Shown here in pieces: positions 24,601 through 35,441 of a stretch of 64,000 bases of DNA. Position 1 is the first letter of the stretch. Each line of letters begins with the position of its first letter. This stretch comes from Rhizophagus irregularis. Taxonomy: Eukaryota > Glomeromycota > Glomeromycetes > Glomerales > Glomeraceae. Both the position numbers and the translations under genes were made by a program. Location of the stretch: NCBI RefSeq assembly GCF_026210795.1, contig NC_089430.1, positions 3,224,001-3,288,000 of the forward strand, written 5' to 3'. A model generated the notes under the pieces. It searched no databases and was not told the origin of the DNA. It saw nothing but the letters and a program-made list of their open reading frames with translations.

Positions 24601-25448
24601 AGAAATAATTGATGCCAATTGAGATTTGCAATTGTTCTTCGTTTTAAATGGTAATTATAAATTTGTTTCATAATAGAATAATCATTCCAATTTTTTGGAA
24701 AACATATGGGTAATTTTACTTTATGCTGATGAATGAGAGTTTGGACGAAAGAATTTTCAAGGCCAAATAGTAGGTTTCCATTATATTTTTTCATTAGCTC
24801 TGATTTTTTCCATACAGCAATTGGTGTTTCCCCTTCAAATTTCTTTTTCATTTGGTTATCCTGATAAATTTCAAGAATACATTTATCTTCTTCAATTTTA
24901 GATACGTAAATTGCCTGTTTATTGCCATTAAATTTGTATATCAAAGATGATTTGTATCCGGAACCAGCATTTAGCCAATCTACTTGAGAAGAAATTCCTA
25001 TTCCATATATAAATATTTTCAGTGATTCAATAATAATTGAAATAGGAACAAATAAAACATCTCCTAAAAGTTTATGAATAATATCTTCGTCTTGCCATCC
25101 TAATACCAAAGGGCCAGAAAATCGCGTTCCATTTTCAAAAATTTGTAAATATACCGAAGATATAGCATTAGAAGGATCGCTTTCTATTTGACTAATATAT
25201 GCGTCACTTTGACACAAATACCCAGGTAAAAAGGCATGATTTTTATTACCAACAACAATAGTTACAAAAAAATCGTGACTATTAAGACAGGTTTTGGTTT
25301 TTTGACCAATACGAAGAGGAAAAAAAGTCACGTTTTCTTTATCTGTTGACATTTTCCACCAAAAACGAGAATATGGCCCATAGTGAAATTCTTCAACTAT
25401 AGAACCAAGATCCACTAGACTAACTGCAATTGAGCGGTGTTTTGGCAT
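21678..25448 (-). CDS. Gene B: DDE-like transposase candidate of the TTAA element, apparently intact
   Basis: Nine exons join without stops: 25,448-24,435, 24,360-24,124, 24,039-23,620, 23,539-22,793, 22,717-22,591, 22,523-22,275, a 14-nt microexon 22,198-22,185, 22,103-22,051 and 21,984-21,678. All borders are GT..AG and phases agree, giving about 1,055 residues. The microexon is the least certain step; without it the frame ends early after KKKGTVSKLYL. Regions: N-terminal unknown domain; helix-turn-helix-like FSYSELETNLNVGRHTIS (exons 2-3); LGGLCMTCNECGYLVF; a Cys/His cluster (SCVSHCLRHAFGDC to KVCQNC, about 591-615); then an RNase H-like core with D678 in ALLIVDYKM, D760 in TIISDNGPHYHN and E795 in EAGEAKTSID. 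Thirty-four residues separate the last two. The C-terminus has PKESTIANWITTFLRKWKQS. The reaction (DDE strand transfer at TTAA) is inferred from position and motifs. Confidence 0.75.
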
Positions 25449-25551
25449 AAATATTAGAGTGATATTAGTCGCGCGCGTCAGATTCAGAAAAGCTATGTAT
25501 GTTATAATGCTACTTATCCCCGAATTTCATTATGACGTACATAGTCACATG

Positions 25552-25576
25552 GTGCCGATCTTATCCAGATCATCAA
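25552..25576 (-). repeat. Terminal inverted repeat of the TTAA element (gene B 5' side)
   Basis: Inverted partner of 21,202-21,226, followed directly by TTAA at 25,577-25,580. Gene B starts about 100 bp inside this end, so promoter elements must lie in or beside the repeat. Confidence 0.85.
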
Positions 25577-28498
25577 TTAAAATCTTACTTGAAACGAATA
25601 ATGACAAATTCTACAATGTGTTTTGAGAAACTCTTGAAGATCCTTTTTCTTTGATAAAATGTTCGCAGTTGTTTCAGAAATATTTAATGATTTATCAATC
25701 TCAAGGATAATCTGTTTAATAATTCAAATATTAAATAAATAAAATTTAAAATTAATATTTTTTTAAAAAAAATTAATACCTTAAAAAAATTGTCAATATC
25801 TTGATCATTTGCTGGTTCATAATGTTGAAAAGGATTTTCATGCAACACTAATCTCTCAGTTCGTGAATGCAGCATTTGTTGAATATTAAGTATACAATCG
25901 TATAACCCATTTTTCAAATTTGTATTTTTATTTGCGGCAGCACGAATTTCATCTAATGTATCAGCTTTTTTAAAAATCCCTTTCAAATCTACGCTCATTG
26001 ATTCTCTCATAATTGCAACTCCCTGAAGTTCCAGATTAATAATAGACATAATTCGCTCTGCAGGGTTTGCCCAGCTGTGATATAGTGCAGTACGTAATGC
26101 AATAAGAAGATCAAAATTGCCACGAAGAAATAAGCAAATAAGGGAAATTTGAACTGAACCAAATGTAGTTCGATGATCAGGACCACTGTCAGTATAAAGA
26201 CAAAGAATAGGTGGAATAAAAGTATAATGCAATTGAATTGTATTAAAAAATTCAGTTGAATGTCTAATTGCATTGCTAGGTTGAAAAACAATATCTTTAT
26301 ATGAAACAAATACATTTCCATGATAGAAAGAATCTTCGATGGTTATTAGAACATCAATAAAAAAAATAACTAAAGGGGTAAAAGATAGTTTCGTAAAGTC
26401 ATGGTCACTTGCTGCCAATGTTGAATTTACACCAACTAGGCTCTTCTTATTACGAACACCAGTAGATGTAGCTACACCTTTTCCAATTTGAATTTTATGT
26501 TTGTCATCTGCTGCAATAAAGCAAACATAATCACGATAAAGAATTGAAAATTCACGCAGATAACGAAAAAGACAAGCACAATAATGTGCATTTGGATAGT
26601 TTTTACGTAATTGTCGAGCTTGAATTTGATACTTAATATTGAACCGACCAGTATAATGCATTGCTCTAATAGCAGTAAGATTAGTAGGCCAAAATTGGAG
26701 GCGAATCTATTCATTAGACAGAATATTAACATTAGGTGGTAATGGTACGCTATACTTGACCTCTAATCAATTTATAATAATTTCACAAAGATCCCTAATT
26801 GAAATTGCTATTGGCATATATAAAACTTCTTGTTGTCGCCTGTCATCATCAACTGCAGGTGTATTCTTTAATTAATAATAAATATTTAGCAATTTATCTG
26901 AATAAAATATTGATGATAAACAAATTGAAGTACACATACTTCGTTAAAATATGCTTCCATTTTATCCCAGAAAGCATCAAATTTCCTCCCTTTAAATCCA
27001 TTATTAGTGCGTAAGTCAACAACAATTGATAGATCTTCGAGTTGCATCATTATTCGTAAACGTTCTTCAATCTCCTTGCTAATAGTATTTGTCATTGAGG
27101 CATCACCAGTTAAATCAAAATATAAAGTTCAAAGCACAGCTGGAGTAATCTTTTTAAAAAGAGAATACTTGAAAAAACTCTGTTAATATTTTGTTTATTA
27201 TAAATTTAATAATGTGATAAAAAAAAAACTTACTCTTTTTAAAGCATTCTTGTGCATCTGCCGCGTATAATATTTTGGTAATTCTTCATTAATTCTTGCT
27301 ATTATGTGAGCGTTTTCTGTCTCTGATCGGTGATTATTCCTTAATGGAATCTTCCAAATATAATTGATAGTACCAAGGTAATTACCCTGATGATACTGAT
27401 ATATTGTCACAGGAACATTGAGCTGCAAATTTTTGATGTAATTATATTTTTGTATTATGTCATGTGGCGTAAATTCTTCAAGATCAAAGAATTTATAATT
27501 ATCTTTTTCAAACAAAAAATCTGAAAGTTCTTGATATTTGTAATGAATATTATCAGATGCTTCAATTGTGTATACTTTCAAATCACAACCAGGATTGCAC
27601 GCTGAAAAATCACTATTATGCAGTACATTCATATTTTTGTTAACCTCTCGCAAATAATTGGCATATTTTTTAATTTTTTCAATTAATAAAATAACTTGAT
27701 TAATAAAATCCATCCATTTATCTTTGCTTGCCCAAGGTTGTTCAACTGATAATTCCAATGATTTTACCAGCTGTTCAAGTTTCTCATGTGAAAGTTGCTC
27801 CTTTTTATGATGACCGGTATGATAGAAATTATTATAACATCCATTACATTGATATTGTTCTAACTCATCAAATATTTCTGGTAATTTTAATGACCGAGAA
27901 ATAAAATTTTCTCTATGTGGATCAATGTACCAGAAAAGAGCAACTAATCTTTCCACAAATTTTTTAGCAAATGATTCTGATTCTGTGCCTCTCCAACCAT
28001 TTCTTTGTTCTTTTTTTAATAGTGCAATAACATCATTGTATAAAAGATCATATCGAGTATCTACTCTCTTTAACATAGGAAAGTAAGGTTGATGAACTCT
28101 TTCCATCATTCTATTAAAAATATTTAGTTCATTCCATTGAATACTTTGATCTGTAAAACCAGTTTCACCAATGTGTTCTTTCGGTTGAACGATAAATTTT
28201 ATATATTTTAATTCTAGCTCCAACATTAAAGAAAGTTCATCACGTAACCCTTCTTCAACAAAGACCCATTTGTTATCAATTTTTCCTATATAAACTTGAA
28301 TATTTCGTCTATAAAACATATCCTTTGCAATTGCTTCATATATTTCATTGAAGGTAGTTGTATCTGAATCAACTTTAACAATTTTTTGTTCGATAATATT
28401 TTTTTGATCTTCGTTAATATTAACAAAAAAATGCGGTATATTAGAAAAATTGGTAACGCGTTAAAAAATCCAGTTGCACAAATATTCATTTGATTCAT

Positions 28499-28980
28499 TT
28501 TGTATTTTACAGTAAATTTCTGTATACATATGGTAAATTGTTGAATTATTACTATTTCTAATCTCTTGTACGTCTTACTTCCAATCTCTTGTATATACGA
28601 GCTTAAAAAGAATAAATTAAAAAGGGTGTGAGAAATTTATATTTTATACAAAAATTGAGGTGACACTACATACATTAATTTTCCTTTTATATACAATAAT
28701 CAATGAATCACATGATAAAATTTATGTTGTTTAAGGGGCCATTGCGCAATTCAGGGGAGGGGGATTATGTTAAACACACTATTTGCTTGGTCCGGCTTAC
28801 CCAGCCTCTCCCAAAATCTCGTTCTAAATTCGCGATAATATCTTTGGCCGGTACGCGTTCACAGCCACCGCCCAGGGTTACCATTACGATAAAGAACATA
28901 GTTCTAAATATCAAAATCAGTTTGAATATTCGATAAATACATTTAATTTATATGAATGTAATTTTATTTATTTACTTACA
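28499..28980. other. Spacer upstream of gene A
   Basis: AT-rich to about 28,720, then a less AT-rich patch to 28,880. On the minus strand that patch reads ERVPAKDIIANLERDFG, which might be a short coding remnant. No start, splice site or family could be assigned. Confidence 0.35.
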
Positions 28981-29250
28981 TGGTAATCCCTGACGAGGTT
29001 CCTCCACTTTTAGCTGCACTGTTGCCCAGAAACTTTTGTTCAAAATATTCTATTTATTCTGATTTAATTAAATGAATTGGTTAATTTGAATTTAAATTCT
29101 TTCTTAAAGAAATTATAGATATTAGTCATATGAACCTATTGGCAACAGAGTCCCAAAAAGCATGGCGGCTTCTACCATTAATATTGTGGTAGGTGCGGTT
29201 TCTGTCTATCATAGCCCAGTTCCAATGGACGTTATAATGGGAACGACATG
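28981..29250 (-). pseudogene. Trihelix gene fragment
   Basis: Two exon-sized blocks match the trihelix domain of the gene at 7,053: WAMIDRNRTYHNINGRSRHAFWDSVANR (29,250-29,126, given here only as a pattern: W..I..RN..YH, GRSR..FWDSVANR) and, after a presumed intron, GQQC..KWRNLVRDYH ending at a GTAAG donor near 28,982. An in-frame stop follows the Cys of the second block. Neither the start nor the rest of the gene is present. Confidence 0.55.
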
Positions 29251-29299
29251 AACGTGTGTGGCAAGGCATTATTAGATTAGATTTGATTTTTATAATTTG

Positions 29300-29749
29300 A
29301 TTTTGGGATGAGTAAAAATTTGAAAGAAAGTCATAAAATGTCACTTTAAATAAAATTTGAACTATTTCTCGTTTCAATTAAAATTTAATTTATTAGACTT
29401 TTCATCATTAAACATATTAATTAAATCTATATTTAAAAATAAAACAATTGATTATTAGCACATTCTATTGAATTTTAAATATTTTGCATACATTTCTTAA
29501 AAAAATTAATTTTTTTTTAATCAATTTAATTTAATTAAAAATAATTGAAAATCATGAATTATTTTAAATATAAATATCAATATATCACATTTAAAAATAA
29601 AACAATTTATTATTAGCACATTCTATTGAATTTTAAAAAAATCAATTTTTTTTTTAAAAAAAAAATCATCAATATATCATATTTAAAAATAAAACAATTA
29701 TATTCTGATTAAATATTTTGTGTATATTTCTTAAAAAAATCATAAAAAA
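29300..29749. other. AT-rich stretch with imperfect direct repeats
   Basis: The segment TTTAAAAATAAAACAATT followed by TATTAGCACATTCTATTG recurs two to three times (about 29,430, 29,590, 29,685). No coding signal. Confidence 0.45.
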
Positions 29750-31557
29750 AATCTTGTACATCGTACATGCAATTACTAAATATCATCCCCTTGTGATAAA
29801 TAAAAAATTACGCAATACAAATTCAACACAAATTCAACACAAATTTAACGAAATTTGGCCAAAATTAATAATTTTTTATTAGAATTATCAACACAAATTG
29901 AACACAAATTGAACACAAATTTCAGTCACGATTTATTTATATCACACCCGCTGTATGATGTACATGATTTTTTAAAATACAGATTTTCATAATTTTACGA
30001 TATCGTATTTTCTGGCCAATCAAAATTAGGCTGATCCTTGCATGTGATTTAATTATTTAATCATGCACGCGTTTTTTGTCTTATTTATTTTTGTCTCTTA
30101 TTTCTTTATTCTTTTGTTCAATATTTTTAATTTTTTGTCTCTTCTTTCTATTATTTCTTAATATATTTACATATATTTCATAATTTATTGCTTTGCAGGT
30201 ATAGAAATATTTGTTTATTAATACTAATTATTTTAATATTAACGCATTTTTTTACCTTTTTGTTATTTTGTATCGTAATACTAACAATAATATCCATTTT
30301 TCCTTTATTCCTTTTTACTTGTACTTTAATACTAACGATACTAACGATACTAACAACATGTTTATTTTTTCCTTTCTTTATTCTTTTGTTCAATTACTTT
30401 GCAGGTATAGAAATATTTATTTATTAATACTAATTATTTTAATATTAACGTGTTTTTTTACCTCTTTGTTACTTTATGTCGTAATACTAACAATACTATC
30501 TACATTTCCTTTATTCCTTTTTACTTGTATTTTAATACTAACGATAATATCCATATTTCTTTTACTCCTTTTACTGTTTCTTTAACTCTTTTTACCTTAA
30601 TACTAATAATAATAACAATATTTCTTTTATTTTTATATCTAATATTAACATTACTATAGCTATTTCTCTTCTTTTTACGTCTAATAATATTGTTACTCTT
30701 TACTCTTTCTTTTTTTTACTTTTATGTATTCTGTATATATTAATAAATACTTGTAATTTTTTATGGTTCAATAAAATTATATCTAATAAAACATACATTA
30801 TATAAACTTATAGTACAGAAAATGAAGTATTATTTATTGAAATATTTTAAAATATTACGAAATATTAAGTTGTGTAAAATCACAGAATATTACGAATCAT
30901 CAAATTATGGAGCATTACGCATCATAGAATTTTGAAATATTTTAAAAAGTTGCGAAGTATTACGCAGTAAAATTACAGAATATTACAAATCGTAAAATTA
31001 TGAAGCCTTGCATATAGTAATATTTCAAAATATTTTAAAAAGTTACAAAATATTACGCTTATGCAAACTTGCGGCAGGTCCGAAAACTTACGAAATATTA
31101 TGTAAAATTACGAAATATTGTGAACCACAAAATTACGGAATATTACAAATCGTAAAATTATGAAGCTTTGCATATCGTAATATTTCAAAATATTTTAAAA
31201 AGTTACAAAATATTACGCTTACGCAAACTTGCGGCAGGTCTGGAATAAGGTTGCTTGCCAAAACCTAGGGGTTTAGGCAAGATGGCGTTTCGCCAAAAAG
31301 CGAAATTCTGCCGAAACTATATTAAAGTTATATTAAAAAACTGGTGAAACTTTGGAGAAAGGTGAAACTGCTGAAACTTATTATAAATGCCGAAACTGCT
31401 GAAACTCTGCCGAAACTATAATAAATCTATAGTAAAATTTTGACGAAACTAATTGTAGGATTTTGAAGAGGTTTAGACAAGCAACCTTAGTCTGGAAGCT
31501 TACGAAATATTATGATGTGTAAATTTGCGCAACTTTTCGCACTATATAATTTCCTGA
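29750..31557 (-). repeat. R1 dispersed repeat, copy 1 (contains a hAT MITE)
   Basis: Nearly the whole segment recurs in inverted orientation at 51,241-52,780. Recognisable blocks are the CATCAGGAAATT terminus (31,560-31,549), runs of short palindromic ATATTACG/CGTAATAT words, a T-rich segment with two copies of TTTGCAGGTATAGAAATATTT (30,194 and 30,401), and a block with repeated AACACAAATT (29,815-29,930). Open frames at 30,188-30,659 come from the T-rich repeat and are not convincing as genes. The AACACAAATT block lies in the opposite relative orientation in the other copy. Confidence 0.8.
31246..31489. mobile_element. 244-bp hAT-type MITE with 8-bp target duplication
   Basis: Both ends read TAAGGTTGCTTGYCWAAACC in inverted orientation. 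GTCTGGAA stands directly on each side (31,238-31,245 and 31,490-31,497), an exact 8-bp target duplication typical of hAT elements. The second R1 copy has the uninterrupted site, reading GTCTGGAAGCTT on the minus strand at about 51,308-51,297. The interior repeats GCCGAAACT/GCTGAAACT words and encodes nothing. Confidence 0.95.
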
Positions 31558-31569
31558 TGTAATTATTAA

Positions 31570-31990
31570 ACCTACCTTTAGTTATTTGTCCAGACATAAT
31601 TTTACTTTAGATACAAATTCAACCGTTTTATTTATTTCAAAAAGATTTCTTTCAATTGCAATTCCTGTTTCAATTCCATCTATTTTTTTAACGCTCTTCT
31701 CAAAAACATTCATATCATAAGAAATTAAATTATTATGCCATCTTATAGTTAAATTCTTTTCTACTTTACATTCTTTTCCAAAAAATGTTATTCCTATTCC
31801 ATTAACAATTTCTCTTATCTCTACACCAAAAAATTCTTTCTTAGACGTAATATTTGTCTTAACTAATGATGTAACCTTTACTATACTTGCTGAATTGTTT
31901 ACTTTCCAATACAGGATTTGTTCTGTTGTTCTTAATATTGAAACTAAGCTAGAACTAGAAGAATTTAGCTCAAAAAAGACTGTAGCAATT
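31570..31990 (-). pseudogene. Coding remnant of an unrecognised gene
   Basis: From 31,990 down to about 31,590 the minus strand keeps one open frame with protein-like composition, including SLVSILRTTEQILYWKVNN, KKEFFGVEIREIVNGIGITF and WHNNLISYDMNVFEKSVKK. It ends near TGTCTGGACAAATAACTAAAG followed by a GTAGGT donor-like site. No start or family is evident. It lies between the R1 repeat and an AT-rich element, so it is probably a truncated exon. Confidence 0.4.
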
Positions 31991-31994
31991 AAGG

Positions 31995-32838
31995 ATGGTC
32001 ACCGGTCCTAGAAGATTGCGGTCTTACCGGTCCTACATCCCAAAAAGACAGACTGGTCTGTCTCACGCCCAGTAAGAAAAATCGCATACTGAAAATATAC
32101 TGAAAATATACTGAATTTTAAGAATATTTAACTATATAATCATGTATATTATAAGTATAAATTAAATATAATTTTAGTATATTTTATGTAAGATATTTAT
32201 ATCCATAAATAATGCTAAAATTATGTTTAAATATACTGTATTTAATATATAAAAAGCTCATAAAACACCCTTAAATTTTGCCTCTTTAAGTATATTTTAA
32301 GTGCAAATTTTATGTCATTAATTTCTACTTAATTTCAGGATAATTTTATTTCGTGTTATTATATATATTTAAGTATATTTAAAGCCCATTTTCAGTGTAT
32401 TATAAATATAATTCAATTGTATTTTGCATATATTTTAATAATATTTCAATTAGAAATATCATATATTTTTAGTAGTTTTAAAGGTCAATTTAGTTCAAAT
32501 AAAATAATATTTTATGTATCTTTTAATTAAAAATAGCATACATTTTTACTTGCATTAAAGATTATTTTAATTACATTTTTACATTTGATAATAATGATAT
32601 TTTTAGTATATAAATACAATATCGATATGGTTTGATTATATTTCAATAATAATTCGCGTACATTTTAAAGGCTATGCTAATAACCAATGATACAAATAAT
32701 TTCTATAGTAAAGTAAAATGTTTAATTTCATATTTCTGAAACTATATAAAACGAAAATAAATAAAGAATAAAATAAATAAAGAAAAGAAGATACAGTTAG
32801 GAAAACTTATTTTTCATACCCATTACACAATAACTCGA
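31995..32838. other. AT-rich region, possibly a degenerate element
   Basis: Starts with GGATGGTCACCGGTCC and a second TACCGGTCC, then AGACAGACTGGTCTGTCT, a palindrome. The rest is AT-rich with many AAATATA words and no coding signal. No matching opposite end was found. Confidence 0.35.
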
Positions 32839-33360
32839 GCCCATTTAATTTAATGTACTTATTAAAGAGGGGAAAAAGTTATATTAGTAATTTAGTTATT
32901 TAATTTTAAATCCAATACAATAAAGTTTGATGCATACCTGTTTAATAAACATAATTTTTAAGTAAACAATACTTATACACGTCTACAATTAACACCTCGA
33001 CACGGACCTATTTAATTTAATATACTTGTTAAAGAGGGAAAAAGGTACAGTCAGACCTCTATAATTGCACTCTCCATAATTGCACCCACTATGTATACCC
33101 TCCCTAAATGCACCCTCTAGTTCGGTCCCAAGCTTATATGATCTCGCTCTAATTATTTTACCTCTATAAATGCACACCCTCTTTAAATGCACTATTTTGA
33201 AAATTATGCATATGGTCCCAAGGGGTGTGCAATTATGGAGGTCTGACTGTATATTAGTAATTTAATTATTTAATTTTAAATCCAATACAATAAAGTTTGA
33301 TGCATACCTGTTAATAAACATAAAAAAATACTTATACACGTCTACACTCTACAGTTAACA
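32839..33360. repeat. Tandem duplication of about 167 bp, second copy split by a MITE
   Basis: The block starting CCATTTAATTTAATGTACTT (32,840) recurs as CTATTTAATTTAATATACTT (33,007). Both contain AATCCAATACAATAAAGTTT and GATGCATACCTGTT. The second copy is interrupted by the MITE at 33,048-33,249. Confidence 0.8.
33048..33249. mobile_element. 202-bp pogo/Tigger-like MITE at a TA site
   Basis: Ends read CAGTCAGACCTCYATAATTG in inverted orientation, with TA on each side (33,046-33,047 and 33,250-33,251). CAGT..ACCTC ends and TA duplication are typical of pogo/Tigger-related Tc1/mariner elements. The neighbouring tandem copy keeps the empty site (GTTATATTAG at about 32,879-32,887). Confidence 0.9.
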
Positions 33361-33620
33361 CCTAACACAGCTACATTAAAATAGAAAAAATAAAAGAATC
33401 AGTTAATATTAATTTCGACAGTAACTAACTATTGGATAATTGATATTGTGATGGAAAATTTATGTATTCATACCGTCTCTCCCTGTAATATAGTCAGCTT
33501 CTCTTCTAAGTAGGGTTAATTAAAACTTTCTAATTCCAGAAATTCAAGGTTTTGTATCTTGTATCCTTTATTCCTGGTAAAATATTTTTCGTCAGTAAGT
33601 TTATAAATAATATAGACTTA

Positions 33621-33856
33621 CACTGGTCAAAAACCAATATATCGGGTAGCAGATATGTATCAGATATGTACCCGATATGTGTAGTATTAATGCAGAAAAT
33701 CGGGTACCCGATATGTATTTGATATGTAAATGATATGTAGACAATATATATATTTACACATATCTTACACATATCGGGTACGATTTTCTGCATTAATACT
33801 ACACATATCGAGTACATATCTGATACATATATGCTACCCGATTATATTTTGACTAG
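33621..33856. mobile_element. Palindromic CACTG MITE, right terminus displaced to 48,701-48,712 by the LINE array
   Basis: Starts CACTGGTCAAAAACC and is an almost complete foldback: the GGGTAGCA..ATGCAGAAAATCG arm recurs inverted at 33,785-33,840. The right arm runs to TTTTGACTAG at 33,847-33,856, where LINE sequence begins. The missing last bases appear after the array as TTTTGACTAGTG (48,701-48,712). TTA stands before the left end (33,618-33,620) and after the displaced right end (48,713-48,715), a 3-bp target duplication. CACTR ends with 3-bp duplication are typical of CACTA-type elements. Confidence 0.8.
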
Positions 33857-35441
33857 ATTCTATTCTCGAAATGAAGCTGCTGCTATTTATGCAGTCTTAA
33901 CTATTTCTCCACGCGACTCAGAAGTTACTATTTATACTGACTCGCAAACTGCCATTGATGGCCTTCGAAGTTATTCTTCTTCTGTCTACTCGAATAGTCG
34001 CCTATACTATAAAACTACAAATTTTGAACTTTGGGCTATTATTGAACGAACCATCTTTTCCAAAAATTTGACCGTTCTTTCTGTCAAAGTTAAAGCTCAC
34101 TCTGGCAACTATTTAAACGATTTTGCTGACTCTTTAGCCAATACTGCTCATACCGCGTCATCCAGTATTTTGATCTCTGGAATGGACCTGGCCTCTGCCC
34201 ATGATTTCGTCTTAATCTATGACAATGAAGTTGTTTGTGAATCTAATCCGCGACACCTTCTCAAACAATATTATCAAACGCAGTTAATGCGCGATTTGTT
34301 AAACTTAACGCGATTTCACTTTATTTCTTTACTATCAACTAATATAGATTATATTGTTGACTGGGAACTTACTTGGTTCACTTTAAATTTCAAGCCCTCC
34401 CATGATGCATCCTTTACCCTTGAACATGCTTCAAGACACCTAACCTTTAAATTCAAACTTTTCTTGGATGATTTGCCTACATTGGAAAAGCTTAAACGGA
34501 CCCGACCAGACTTATACTTAGACGAGTTAACTTGCCGTTCTTGTATCGACCGCATGGAAGACCTGATGCACCTTTTTATGTGCAAAAGACGTCGCCTACC
34601 CATGCAGCAAATTCTTCGATCTTATCAAAATCATTTGATCTCTAAAATTCTGGAAGCCGGTAAATTGGCTGACATTGATCCCACTCCTTTTATTGCTAAA
34701 CTCACTTCTCTTTCATGCTGGTCCTTTTCTTCTACGAATTGGTCCTCCTATGCCCTGGTCCGTGGTTGTTTACCCAAACTCTTTATTGACTTATTTGTCG
34801 ATTTATCCATTCCGAGGAGTTCTGCGATTAAAATTATCGCGGCTATTCATAATAATTTTGTCCAAAAATTCAGAAGACGAATTTGGAATCCGCGTTCTTA
34901 TGAGAAATGCAGATGGAAACACGTGATGAATATTACCTATAAGTTGAAAACTACTCCGAAGCCATCTAATTTGCCATTGTCAACGTACATACCTTACTCA
35001 TCTTTACCACCTCCGACCCTATACGATTCACGTGACTCCGGAACCGATTAGTTGAAGAACTCGATGAAATATGGTTTGCCTTGGTTTAATCACTTTTCGG
35101 GTTTTATGGGTCATCTAACGGTGCTACTTAATAACAGCTTTTGCAGGATGGAGTGTCGATTTTTATAGTGGGCGCGCTATTTGTTATTTTGTTAGCATAG
35201 TTGCTTCTACTTTGGTTGGAATATATCAAGGGGGAAGATCTGGGGAAATTTAGTGTAATGCGATTTTTCTTTACTTAGATTAATTTTTTTTTTACTTTAT
35301 TTTTTCTTAGGAGACTATATAGTTTTGTTTTTAGTTAGTTTTATTTTTATATCTTTCTTTTTATTTTTGTAAATTGTAAAGTTCGAATAATTTTAATAAA
35401 GATAAAGGCTACTATGCCATGTTTGCCTGGTTTTTGACTAG
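33857..35441 (+). pseudogene. LINE copy 1: 3' part of ORF2 (RNase H and C-terminal zinc motif)
   Basis: Begins inside the RNase H domain at NEAAAIYAVL, then IYTDSQTAIDGL and HSGNYLNDFADSLANTA, so the first catalytic Asp is missing. The C-terminal region keeps LTCRSCIDRMEDLMHLFMC, a CCHC-like motif common at the end of LINE ORF2. The frame ends at TAG 35,049-35,051 where both other copies have TGG followed by about 40 more codons. The 3' UTR contains ATTTTAATAAAGATAAAGG. The truncated 5' end is the usual result of incomplete target-primed reverse transcription. Confidence 0.9.

Larger units (their letters stand above)
21202..25576 (-). mobile_element. TTAA-flanked DNA transposon (4,375 bp) carrying gene B
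   Basis: Both ends start TTGAYGATCYGGATAAGATC and continue GGCAC in inverted orientation (23 of 25 positions identical). After a diverged stretch both carry AATTCGGGG. TTAA lies directly outside each end (21,198-21,201 and 25,577-25,580). The insertion lies in an intron of gene A: the exon ending HCRICHYSFQ with donor GTAAG (25,589) and the exon starting IKKCNDTNC after acceptor TTATAG (21,129) flank it. TTAA duplication is the hallmark of piggyBac, but the encoded protein does not look like a piggyBac transposase. Confidence 0.85.
20406..28498 (-). pseudogene. Gene A: DDE-like transposase-family gene, decayed, with a transposon in one intron
   Basis: Exons identified: 28,498-27,234, 27,179-26,940, 26,865-25,780, 25,711-25,589, then, beyond the inserted element, 21,129-21,024 and from 20,945 to the end at 20,406. 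The N-terminal exon has a Cys pair segment (YQCNGCYNNFYHTGHH). Exon 2 has DLRTNNGFKGRKFDAFWDKM. Exon 3 has an RNase H-like pattern: CFIAADDKHKIQIGKG, LYTDSGPDHRTTFGSVQ and SWANPAERIMSIIN, plausibly a D-D-E core. The C-terminus is Cys-rich (CFQCGKFQC, CYWCRYDQG, CSICQTSGKNFF). Defects are a slip near 28,440, TGA at 27,131-27,129, TGA at 26,769-26,767, TAG at 26,709-26,707 (Trp expected), TGA at 20,706-20,704 and a slip just after it. I recognise the family only as a repeated, transposase-like one; its superfamily name is unknown to me. Confidence 0.7.

Noticed and set aside
28703-28880. Less AT-rich open frame upstream of gene A
   Set aside because: No start or splice evidence on either strand and no recognised domain; may be a fragment of an unrelated repeat.
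30188-30659. Hydrophobic open frames that look like membrane proteins
   Set aside because: Overlapping frames of a T-rich internal repeat of R1; the same region in the inverted copy (51,780-52,339) gives similar frames, and composition alone explains them.
33530-33817. 95-codon minus-strand frame
   Set aside because: Lies within the foldback MITE at 33,621 and is explained by its inverted arms.
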